DNA from: Spirochaetales bacterium
GTDB taxonomy: Bacteria; Spirochaetota; Spirochaetia; ARS1246
Reading direction: 5' to 3'
NCBI GenBank assembly: GCA_016930115.1
Contig: JAFGHN010000320.1
Coordinates: 1 to 5,693 of the forward strand
DNA: 5,693 nt
Shown here: positions 1 through 5,689 of the stretch, in pieces
Layout of the letters: each line of letters starts with the position of its first letter
How positions within the stretch are numbered: position 1 is the stretch's first letter
Made by a program: the position numbers and the translations under genes
The notes under the pieces: generated by a model
What the model was told of the DNA's origin: nothing
Seen by the model: the letters and a program-made list of their open reading frames with translations, nothing else
Databases searched by the model: none

Positions 1-798
1 ATGCTCACGACCTTGCTCTTACCGACTTCAGGAACCGCGCGGGTGGCGGGATACGATGTCGTTAAGCAATCAAGAAATGTTCAGCGGCAGATCGGCTTCA
101 TATTCGGCGGCGAACGCGGTTTGTACTGGCGCCTGTCAGGTCTCGACAACTTGCGATATTTCGCCACGCTGTACGGTATCGATCCGGACGTGTCGAAAAG
201 GCGTATACCTTTTCTCCTCGAGCTTGTCGGTTTGACGGGGCGGGAGAAGGAACGGGTTGAAGGCTATTCCCGGGGCATGAAACAGCGGCTCCACGTAGCC
301 CGAACCTTGCTTCACGATCCGCCGGTGCTTTTTCTCGATGAGCCAACCATCGGCCTCGATCCCGTCGGCGCGCGGGGATTCAGGCAGGTGATCAAGAATC
401 TCCAGGCGGAAAAAAAGACGATCCTTCTCACGACTCATTACATGTACGAAGCCGACCTGCTCTGCGAACGTATCGCGGTGATCGATCACGGGAGAATTGT
501 TGCTCTCGATACCCCGGGCCGCCTCAAGGAGGTGGTGAGCGATCTTTCGGTCATCGAAATCGAGCTATTCGGTGTGCCCCAGGATGCCCTGGCATCCGTC
601 AGAGTGCTGCCCGGGATAGACGCCGTCTCTCTCGAAGACAAGGATCAACGCCAGACCCTCACGGTCCAGACAAAGCGCGGAAGCGAAGCGGTACCGCAGC
701 TGTTGCGGGCGCTTCACGGTTACAGGATGGGACGGGTGCAGGTGCGTGAACCGACCCTCGAAGATGCCTACGTCAGGCTGGTGGGTGGCGATTCATGA
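1..798 (+). CDS. ABC-2 type exporter ATP-binding subunit, 5' end outside the window
   Basis: Cytoplasmic ATPase subunit that would power the two permeases encoded immediately downstream. The visible 265 residues begin with MLTTLL, which in this family normally directly follows the Walker A motif (GxxGxGKTT). The real start therefore lies upstream and roughly 45-50 residues including the P-loop are missing from view. Visible motifs are the ABC signature YSRGMKQR (89-96), Walker B VLFLDEP (109-115), the D-loop GLDP (118-121) and the switch histidine in TTH (144-146). The Q-loop segment (31-51) reads FIFGGERG where a glutamine is usual. The tail (about 180-265) looks like the accessory C-terminal domain of ABC-2 ATPases and ends with the typical EPTLEDAYVRL. 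The stop codon overlaps the next start in ATGA. The cargo (drug, lipid, ion or polysaccharide) cannot be decided. The family call is firm. Confidence 0.95.
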   Translation: MLTTLLLPTSGTARVAGYDVVKQSRNVQRQIGFIFGGERGLYWRLSGLDNLRYFATLYGIDPDVSKRRIPFLLELVGLTGREKERVEGYSRGMKQRLHVARTLLHDPPVLFLDEPTIGLDPVGARGFRQVIKNLQAEKKTILLTTHYMYEADLLCERIAVIDHGRIVALDTPGRLKEVVSDLSVIEIELFGVPQDALASVRVLPGIDAVSLEDKDQRQTLTVQTKRGSEAVPQLLRALHGYRMGRVQVREPTLEDAYVRLVGGDS

Positions 799-1601
799 AA
801 CGGGAAATCAAACGACGCGGCAAGGCGCGCGCCGCCGTTATTATCCGTGTCATGGAGATGACGCTGAAGCAGAACCTTACCGACGGCTTCGTTATCTTCA
901 CCGTGCTCATACAACCGCTCCTGGTGGCGCTTCTTGGAATCTGGATGCTCCAGGACAAAGGTCCGGAGTACGCAATCTATATCGTCGTGGGCAGCGGTAT
1001 GTCCGGGCTGTGGAGCAGCCTGGTATTTATATCGGGCAACGCGGTCAATGTGGAACGCTGGTTCGGTACGTTGGAAACCCTCATCGGCGTACCCACGCCC
1101 CTTTCGGCAATCGTTTTCGGCAAGAACCTCGCCCACGTGCTGCAAAGCCTCGGGTCAATCCTGCTCTGCTACGTGCTTGCATCCGCGTTCTTCGGGTATC
1201 CGTTGACCGTGGCCATGCCGCTGCCCTTTGCGGTCTCACTGCTCTGCGTAGTGCTGGCCTTTATCTGCTTCGGCCTTCTCATCGCTCCTCTGTTTGTGTT
1301 GAATCCGCAGATTGCCAGTTTCCAGAATGGTCTTGAGTTCCCGGTCTATGTGGTGAGCGGGTTTCTTTTCCCCATCGCGATGCTGCCGCTCTGGACGGTT
1401 CCCATAAGCTACGCGCTTCCCACGTACTGGGCGGCCAAAGCGATGCACGCCTCGGCAAGGGCTTCCGAAACCTTGGGAAGCATCGCGTTTTCATGGCTGG
1501 TACTTCTCCTGACCAGCGTCGTGTACGCGGGAATAGGGGTGATTCTTTTCAGAGTCGTGATAAGAAAAGCAAAGGAAAAGGCCACGCTTGATGCGTTCTG
1601 A
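795..1601 (+). CDS. ABC-2 type permease, first of two
   Basis: Integral inner-membrane subunit of the exporter, 268 residues, a usual length for ABC-2 permeases. After a basic cytoplasmic N-terminus (KREIKRRGKAR) hydrophobic segments lie at about 32-50, 58-79, 115-135, 142-168, 182-200 and 232-254, giving the six-helix fold. The loop after the second helix contains ERWFGTLETL (87-96) followed by P100, the conserved ABC-2 segment (E-R-x-x-GTLE) that forms the coupling region facing the ATPase. The C-terminus is again basic (RKAKEKA). The ATG shares ATGA with the stop of the ATPase gene, and a weak GGGTGG ribosome site sits six bases upstream, so translational coupling is likely. The protein differs clearly from the next permease, so the membrane part is probably a heterodimer. 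The substrate is unknown. Confidence 0.92.
   Translation: MKREIKRRGKARAAVIIRVMEMTLKQNLTDGFVIFTVLIQPLLVALLGIWMLQDKGPEYAIYIVVGSGMSGLWSSLVFISGNAVNVERWFGTLETLIGVPTPLSAIVFGKNLAHVLQSLGSILLCYVLASAFFGYPLTVAMPLPFAVSLLCVVLAFICFGLLIAPLFVLNPQIASFQNGLEFPVYVVSGFLFPIAMLPLWTVPISYALPTYWAAKAMHASARASETLGSIAFSWLVLLLTSVVYAGIGVILFRVVIRKAKEKATLDAF
1572..1581 (+). promoter_or_regulatory. Ribosome binding site of the second permease
   Basis: The purine-rich stretch AAGGAAAAGG lies inside the 3' end of the first permease gene. Its last AAGG is nine bases before the ATG at 1591 and only six before the TTG at 1588. The spacing and codon type favour ATG 1591 as the start. The TTG one codon earlier is possible but changes only one residue. 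Confidence 0.6.
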
Positions 1602-2427
1602 TAGTATTTCCGGCAGTTTCAATAGAAGGTTTTCGCTCATAAAAAATGCACGACTTTTTTCGCAGGGTGCCTACCTTTCCTATATTGCCCTCTTCCACTG
1701 GCTGCAGCCCGCGCCCTACCTGGCTTCAAAAATAGTGATGCCCCTGGCCCAAATGTTCTTCTTCGTTTTCCTGGGCACTTTCGGATCTGAAACACTCCCT
1801 GCAAGTTTCTTTGTCATCGGTAACGCCATGCAGATGGCCGCCGTAAGCGGCATCTACGGGGTTACTATGGCGATTGGAGGCGACAGGTGGGAGGGCACCC
1901 TCGTCTATCTCTTCGGGACGCCGGCGCCACGAATGTCGATATTCCTCGGGCGGGCGTCGGCGCATATTCTTGACGGCATTCTTGGAATCATCATCGGTTT
2001 CTTCTGGGGATGGTTATTGCTGGGGCTCGATCTCGGGTCCACCAACTTCGCGTTGCTGGCGCTCGCGGTGGTTGTTACCGTGTTCAGCACCTCCGGCCTG
2101 GGCCTTGTGATGGGATGCGTCGGTCTCATAACGCGGAACGTGATGTTTGTAAATAATACGATTTATTTCTTGCTGCTCCTGCTATCGGGCGCCAATGTCC
2201 CGCTCGACCGTCTTCCGGGCTGGCTGCGCGGGGTATCGCGTTCGCTGCCGCTTTCGCGGGGCATAGAGGCCGCAAGGCTCATCATCTCCGGTGGTGAGAC
2301 GGGCCGGGCACTCACACTGCTCGCCGGCGAGGCGGCCGTCGGGGCCGCCTACCTGGTGGTGGGCTATCTGCTCTTCAGCGGCTTTGAGAAGGCGGCAAAA
2401 CGACGGGGCTCGCTGGAGGTGGCATGA
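1591..2427 (+). CDS. ABC-2 type permease, second of two
   Basis: Second membrane subunit of the exporter, 278 residues from the ATG at 1591 (279 if the adjacent TTG at 1588 is used). Hydrophobic segments fall at about 42-62, 70-95, 122-146, 152-180, 187-203 and 246-263. The sequence GDRWEGTLVYLFGTPAP (97-113) is the counterpart of the E-R-x-x-GTLE coupling segment in the first permease, with an Asp-Arg in place of Glu-Arg. The region NNTIYFLLLLLSGANVPLDR (188-207), followed by a proline and then by LPLSRGIEAAR (219-229), is typical of the last third of ABC-2 permeases. The gene overlaps its predecessor by 11 bases, so the three genes form one operon. It is the last gene of the + strand group, and the next gene is convergent. 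The cargo is unknown. Confidence 0.9.
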   Translation: MRSDSISGSFNRRFSLIKNARLFSQGAYLSYIALFHWLQPAPYLASKIVMPLAQMFFFVFLGTFGSETLPASFFVIGNAMQMAAVSGIYGVTMAIGGDRWEGTLVYLFGTPAPRMSIFLGRASAHILDGILGIIIGFFWGWLLLGLDLGSTNFALLALAVVVTVFSTSGLGLVMGCVGLITRNVMFVNNTIYFLLLLLSGANVPLDRLPGWLRGVSRSLPLSRGIEAARLIISGGETGRALTLLAGEAAVGAAYLVVGYLLFSGFEKAAKRRGSLEVA

Positions 2428-2457
2428 CCGCTGGTTGACCGGTGCCATTCCGATGGT

Positions 2458-2472
2458 GGACCAGCCTGGTCC
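2458..2472. terminator. Palindrome between convergent genes, possible bidirectional terminator
   Basis: GGACCAG-C-CTGGTCC is a perfect inverted repeat that can fold into a six-pair GC-rich stem with a GCC loop on either strand. It lies in the 71-base gap between the exporter operon and rtcB, 30 bases past the permease stop and 26 bases past the rtcB stop. That position suits a shared transcript end. No T-run follows it on either strand, so it is not a classical intrinsic terminator, and it could equally protect 3' ends or have no role. Confidence 0.35.
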
Positions 2473-2498
2473 CGGCTCTGGCGGCGTGCAAAGAGCAA

Positions 2499-3938
2499 CT
2501 ATCCTTTTATGACACCGAGCGGTCGCATTTTGGCTACCTTTTCCGCAAGTCCCGCCGCATGAACCACTTCAACCACCGAGGAGACGTCCTTGTAGGCTTC
2601 GGGCATCTCCTCTCTCAGGGTCTCTTTGCGTCTCGCCTGCACGAAAATTCCTCTGTCGGCGAGCTCCCGGGCTATAGAGCGGTCTTTTGTCAATCGTATC
2701 GCCTGGCTTCTGCTCAACACCCGGCCTGCGCCGTGACAGCATGACCCGAAACTCTCTTCCATGGCGCGATGAGTCCCCGCCATGACGTAAGAGTTGGTTC
2801 CCATGTCCCCCGGGATCAGCACCGGCTGACCTACAGCCTTATACGGTTCGGGGACAAGCGGATGGCCCGGCGGAAGCGCGCGGGTGGCGCCCTTTCGATG
2901 AACGCAGAGTTTCATCTGCCCGCCGTTCACCGTATGGGTTTCGATTTTTGCGATGTTGTGGCAGACGTCGTAGAGAAGATTCATTTTCAGATCGTTGGAA
3001 CTCATTGCCAGAACGCTTTTAAAGGTCTCACGGGTGTAATGCATGAGTATCTGCCGGTTCGCCCAAGCATAGTTGGCGGCACAGGCCATCGCCGATAGAT
3101 ATTTCCGTCCGATATCGGATTTGAGCGGAACGCAGGACAGCTGCCGGTCCGGCAGCTCGAAGTGCAACTCGTTCACCCTGTCACGCATCTCCTTGAGATA
3201 ATCATCGCAAATCTGATGGCCAAATCCCCGGGAGCCTGTGTGAATAAGCACGGTGAGCTGCCCCTCAAAAAGGTTGTACGCATCTGCCGCTCGCCTGTCA
3301 TAGATCTCCTCAACCTCCTGCACCTCCACAAAATGGTTGCCCGAGCCGAGGGTACCCAGTTCATCGTAGCCTCTTGTATATGCCCGCTCGCTCACCGCAT
3401 TGGGATCCGCCCCGCCCATCACGCCTCCGTCTTCAGTCCGCTGCAGGTCCCCTTCCGTGCCAAATCCCGCACGCACCGCCCAGGAGGCGCCGTTACGGGA
3501 GACATCAAAGGCTTCTTTTTTTGATAACCGTATTTTGCCGCGGGATCCGACGCCCGAAGGAATAGCCCTGAAAAGCCCGGCGGTCAGTTGTTTGAGTGCA
3601 GGTTTCACATCACGGGCGAGGAGCGCCGTTGTGATAAGCCGTACGCCGCAGTTGATGTCGTAGCCCACACCGCCGGGCGATACAACTCCTTCATCCATGT
3701 CAAACGCCGCGACCCCGCCTATCGGAAACCCGTAACCCCAATGTATGTCCGGCATGGCAATCGAGTATCTTACTATTCCCGGTAATTGGGCGACGTTGGC
3801 AACCTGCTTGAGGCTTTGGTCCTCCTGCATACTGTGTACCAAGTCAGATCTCGAGAATATCAGCCCGGGAACACGCATCGGACCCTGCTTTGGTATGAGA
3901 TATCGCCATTCATCTATCTTTTCTAGTTTTATTTCCAT
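2499..3938 (-). CDS. rtcB: RNA-splicing ligase RtcB
   Basis: GTP- and Mn2+-dependent RNA ligase that joins 2',3'-cyclic phosphate (or 3'-phosphate) ends to 5'-OH ends through an RtcB-His-GMP intermediate. It acts in tRNA splicing in archaea and animals and in RNA repair in bacteria. The 479 residues contain the family blocks MPDIHWGYGFPIGG (62-75), PGGVGYDINCGVR (88-100), LGSGNHFVEVQ (197-207), HTGSRGFGHQ (233-242), CHNIAK (326-331), HRKGATR (347-353) and CHGAGR (401-406). Counterparts of the Pyrococcus active-site residues are visible: metal ligands D94, C97, H202, H233 and H327, the guanylylated H402 and the C-terminal K478 in the final VIKG. The length matches the roughly 480-residue archaeal type rather than the 408-residue E. 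coli enzyme, and no intein is present. The start has a weak GGGA site seven bases upstream. It follows archease by 94 bases in the same direction, which supports a shared RNA-repair role. The identification is very secure. Confidence 0.98.
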   Translation of the reverse strand: MEIKLEKIDEWRYLIPKQGPMRVPGLIFSRSDLVHSMQEDQSLKQVANVAQLPGIVRYSIAMPDIHWGYGFPIGGVAAFDMDEGVVSPGGVGYDINCGVRLITTALLARDVKPALKQLTAGLFRAIPSGVGSRGKIRLSKKEAFDVSRNGASWAVRAGFGTEGDLQRTEDGGVMGGADPNAVSERAYTRGYDELGTLGSGNHFVEVQEVEEIYDRRAADAYNLFEGQLTVLIHTGSRGFGHQICDDYLKEMRDRVNELHFELPDRQLSCVPLKSDIGRKYLSAMACAANYAWANRQILMHYTRETFKSVLAMSSNDLKMNLLYDVCHNIAKIETHTVNGGQMKLCVHRKGATRALPPGHPLVPEPYKAVGQPVLIPGDMGTNSYVMAGTHRAMEESFGSCCHGAGRVLSRSQAIRLTKDRSIARELADRGIFVQARRKETLREEMPEAYKDVSSVVEVVHAAGLAEKVAKMRPLGVIKG

Positions 3939-4032
3939 CGAGGTATCCCGGACACGCGCCGCCTTTCGATTTCACGCCCGCCGGAATCGATCCGCCCGGC
4001 TATGCCCGCTCACAACTTAATCAGCAGAAGAC

Positions 4033-4461
4033 CTAAATATCAAATATCACCTGCGCTTTCCAGATACTGCCGGTCTCTTCTACACGGATGCCATGAAAGG
4101 TCACCGCCTTTATCTCCCTGAGAACCTCCTGACAATCCGGATTGAAGTCAGTCATGACGAGCTCAGCCTTGATACTGGTATCATCCATATCTGCTATTAT
4201 CGCCGCGGTAGTAACCAGCCTCTCGCCGGCAAACAGATACAGCACTTCGCCGAGCCAGCGCACCATGAGGTCCGGGTAATCCTCGGCATCGATTGTAAAC
4301 CGCCGCTTTTTTTTCTTTGATCCTGAATCACCGCTCACCATGATGTCGGTCATGGCGAGAGCCGCAGCCGCGAAGAGTGACTTCACGTCTTTCGCGTATA
4401 CAACAATGCCTATATCCGCCGTGTGATCTAAGATCTCATATCTTGAATCGCAGTCTTTCAT
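4033..4461 (-). CDS. Archease, RtcB-activating protein
   Basis: Small cytoplasmic cofactor (142 residues, normal family length) that promotes guanylylation of RtcB and allows multiple turnover. Family hallmarks are LDHTADIGI near the N-terminus (11-19), the WLGEVLYLF segment (69-77), KAVTFHG (118-124) and the C-terminal WKAQVIFDI (134-142). Acidic residues in DHTAD and the penultimate D141 correspond to the conserved metal-binding face. An unusual basic run KKKKRR (49-54) is encoded by a tract with eight consecutive A residues in the mRNA (T-run at 4307-4314 on the + strand) and includes an in-frame A-AAA-AAG heptamer. The ATG has a weak GGA ribosome site, with a GC-rich hairpin ending against it. 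The gene lies 94 bases upstream of rtcB and 63 bases downstream of a small membrane-protein gene, all in one direction, so a common transcript with rtcB is probable. The family call is secure. Confidence 0.95.
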   Translation of the reverse strand: MKDCDSRYEILDHTADIGIVVYAKDVKSLFAAAALAMTDIMVSGDSGSKKKKRRFTIDAEDYPDLMVRWLGEVLYLFAGERLVTTAAIIADMDDTSIKAELVMTDFNPDCQEVLREIKAVTFHGIRVEETGSIWKAQVIFDI

Positions 4462-4469
4462 AATTTTTC

Positions 4470-4483
4470 CGCGCTTGAGCGCG
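4470..4483 (-). promoter_or_regulatory. Hairpin directly upstream of the archease ribosome binding site
   Basis: On the transcribed (-) strand CGCGC-TCAA-GCGCG forms a perfect five-pair GC stem with a four-base loop. Its last G is also the first G of the GGAAAAATT stretch that precedes the archease ATG, so folding could affect access to the ribosome site. The purine-A run after it rules out a standard intrinsic terminator for the gene upstream. The inverted repeat is seen directly; any regulatory role is inference. Confidence 0.35.
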
Positions 4484-4499
4484 TCGCTTCATCGAGACC

Positions 4500-4529
4500 T
4501 CTACCGGAGTCTACCGTCAACTATCTACC
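4500..4529. repeat. Three short TCTACC direct repeats
   Basis: TCTACCG occurs at 4500-4506 and 4510-4516, and TCTACC recurs at 4524-4529, where it overlaps the stop codon of the small membrane-protein gene. The first two are ten bases apart, about one helical turn, and the third follows after fourteen. The cluster lies upstream of archease and could be a regulator site, but the units are short and chance is quite possible. Confidence 0.25.
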
Positions 4530-4866
4530 CGCGGGCGTTTTTTTGCCGCCGGAGTTTTCGTACGAGCGAAAATATCCCTTGCAAAAGCAACAACCCGACC
4601 ACCAGGTACACCCACCAAGGCATATTTCTTCCGAAAACGAGGACATAAAGATAGGGAATTGCCGTCGCAGCGAGGAAGACCGAGCTCCATCGGACAATGA
4701 GATCGGACTTCCGCGCCGCTATCGCGCGCGCAAGACGATAGATCGAGTAGTAGAAGAACGGCGCGCAGACCACGAGAAGTATGAGAAATATGTAAGGATG
4801 CACCGCGTATTCAGCCCTCACCGCCTCCGCTCTTTCGGCGATAAGGTGTATGAGCTTATCCCACAT
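4525..4866 (-). CDS. Small membrane protein with three predicted helices, function unknown
   Basis: I do not recognise this family. The ATG at 4866 is chosen because an AGGAG lies exactly eight bases upstream; an in-frame ATG at 4926 would add 20 residues but lacks a ribosome site and would read through the AT-rich promoter-like stretch. The resulting 113-residue protein starts with an amphipathic, charged stretch (WDKLIHLIAERAEAVRAEY). Three hydrophobic segments follow at about 24-42, 60-78 and 84-102, and the tail is strongly basic (RKLRRQKNARG). Basic loops (RLARAIAARK between helices 1 and 2) suggest cytoplasmic sides by the positive-inside rule. There is no signal peptide and no catalytic motif. 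It precedes archease by 63 bases and rtcB lies beyond that, so it may be co-transcribed with the RNA-repair pair, though a functional link is unproven. Confidence 0.75.
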   Translation of the reverse strand: MWDKLIHLIAERAEAVRAEYAVHPYIFLILLVVCAPFFYYSIYRLARAIAARKSDLIVRWSSVFLAATAIPYLYVLVFGRNMPWWVYLVVGLLLLQGIFSLVRKLRRQKNARG

Positions 4867-4873
4867 CCGAATT

Positions 4874-4880
4874 TCTCCTC
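4874..4880 (-). promoter_or_regulatory. Strong Shine-Dalgarno of the small membrane protein
   Basis: On the - strand GAGGAGA precedes the ATG at 4866, with AGGAG ending eight bases before the start codon. It is the best ribosome site in the window and it sets this start rather than the upstream in-frame ATG at 4926. Confidence 0.75.
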
Positions 4881-4882
4881 GG

Positions 4883-4893
4883 ATTATATTATA
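4883..4893 (-). promoter_or_regulatory. Two overlapping TATAAT boxes, candidate promoter
   Basis: The - strand carries TATAATATAAT, two consensus -10 hexamers sharing one T (4888-4893 and 4883-4888). Initiation from the upstream box would give a leader of about 10-20 bases that keeps the AGGAG of the membrane-protein gene. No good -35 hexamer is visible about 17 bases upstream (AGCCAA there). It could drive the membrane protein, archease and rtcB as one unit. The AT-rich island stands out locally, but promoter activity is inference. Confidence 0.35.
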
Positions 4894-5021
4894 TACGAAA
4901 AACGCCGCGATTGGCTGTGGACGCATTCGTCACATAGCTCCGGTTCGCGCCGCATGGTTACAAAAGCGCAATGTCGCCCGTAAGTAATAATCCGTCCCTT
5001 CTTCATAGCTGCCCGTATGAT

Positions 5022-5651
5022 TCAAAACGAGAAACTAAATCGCGGAGCTATCGAGAACATATAGGCGTACCGGGGATAAAAAGCATTTACTTTGCCGGAG
5101 TTAACGCCAATTTTTAAATTGGCGGAAATCGACAGCCAATCGAATGTCTGAAGATTTAGGCCGATCTGGTAGGCTCCGTGCGTTTCAAATGTAACCGTAG
5201 CGCATGCATACAGGTCGAGAAATTCGGCGGCTCTAAATACCACGGCTGCCCCCGCATGGCATGGCCATAAGATCAACAGCTGTGAATACGGCACGAATGC
5301 CAGGCCGCCAAGAACAAAGAGCGATACAGGAAGGTCGTTTGTAAAAATACCAATAACATCAATTTTTCCGTCAATACCAATGTAGAAACCGTTGAAAGCA
5401 TGGCCTGATAATCCAAGTTCCAGCCAATCGTTAGGCGAATACCCTCCATAAGCGAATATCAAATCCGGCGAAACGCTGAAATGCCATTTTCCGGGATCCC
5501 ATTCCGTTCCAACCGAGATTACTACCCGTCTACTATGAATGGAACACAGTAAATGCGTCTCACTTACAACCGGCAGCCAAGACATGACGGGCGTCGGTTG
5601 GACCGGGCCTGTAATAAAAATCAGCACGCAGATCCAGGACAGCCTACGCAT
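5022..5651 (-). CDS. Putative outer-membrane beta-barrel protein, function unknown
   Basis: A 209-residue protein I cannot assign to a named family. The N-terminus (MRR, then a hydrophobic stretch LSWICVLIFITGPV) resembles a signal peptide; no lipoprotein box is apparent and the cleavage site is unclear. The rest shows alternating hydrophobic/polar stretches with aromatic residues and glycines, for example RRVVISVGTEW (41-51), WHFSVSPDLIFAYGGY (56-71), FYIGIDGKIDVI (89-100) and AYQIGLNLQTF (160-170), as expected for membrane beta-strands. It ends PRFSFSF with a terminal Phe, the classic signal for barrel assembly by BAM. The size suits a barrel of about 8-10 strands. The ATG has AAAGGGA a few bases upstream. 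The gene looks less GC-rich than the exporter genes. It stands 155 bases from the next gene on the same strand and is probably a separate unit. Confidence 0.7.
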   Translation of the reverse strand: MRRLSWICVLIFITGPVQPTPVMSWLPVVSETHLLCSIHSRRVVISVGTEWDPGKWHFSVSPDLIFAYGGYSPNDWLELGLSGHAFNGFYIGIDGKIDVIGIFTNDLPVSLFVLGGLAFVPYSQLLILWPCHAGAAVVFRAAEFLDLYACATVTFETHGAYQIGLNLQTFDWLSISANLKIGVNSGKVNAFYPRYAYMFSIAPRFSFSF

Positions 5652-5660
5652 GATCCCTTT

Positions 5661-5689
5661 AGTATAGCGAAATACCGTTATCGCTGCAA
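5661..5689 (-). promoter_or_regulatory. Candidate promoter of the barrel gene
   Basis: On the - strand TTGCAG (5684-5689) and TATACT (5661-5666) are separated by exactly 17 bases. The -10 is close to consensus, but the -35 matches only the TTG. The -10 box ends ten bases before the ATG, so transcription from it would give an almost leaderless mRNA and cut into the AAAGGGA ribosome site. That conflict lowers confidence. Confidence 0.3.

Noticed and set aside
1..3. ATG at position 1 as the true start of the exporter ATPase
   Set aside because: The Walker A motif that normally just precedes MLTTLL is absent, so this ATG is internal and the gene begins before the window.
136..489. - strand open frame opposite the exporter ATPase
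   Set aside because: Shadow of a gene with intact signature and Walker B motifs; no supporting features of its own.
746..1336. + strand open frame of 196 codons overlapping the first permease
   Set aside because: It is out of frame with a clear ABC-2 permease, and its Arg-rich translation shows no membrane segments or motif.
2442..3785. Several + strand open frames opposite rtcB
   Set aside because: They lie antisense to a fully recognisable rtcB, have low-complexity Arg/Pro/Ser-rich translations without motifs, and no consistent ribosome sites.
2499..3938. Intein within RtcB, as in some archaeal homologues
   Set aside because: The protein is collinear with the ligase at 479 residues and the blocks around the catalytic residues are uninterrupted.
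3939..4032. Small gene or separate rtcB promoter in the archease-rtcB gap
   Set aside because: Only very short GTG-initiated frames are present, and no convincing -35/-10 pair was found on the - strand.
4867..4926. N-terminal extension of the small membrane protein to the ATG at 4926
   Set aside because: No ribosome site at 4926, and the extension covers a promoter-like AT-rich stretch and the AGGAG that serves the ATG at 4866.
4543..4983. + strand open frame of 146 codons opposite the small membrane protein
   Set aside because: Highly charged translation without a recognisable domain; the opposite strand has a strong ribosome site and coherent membrane helices.
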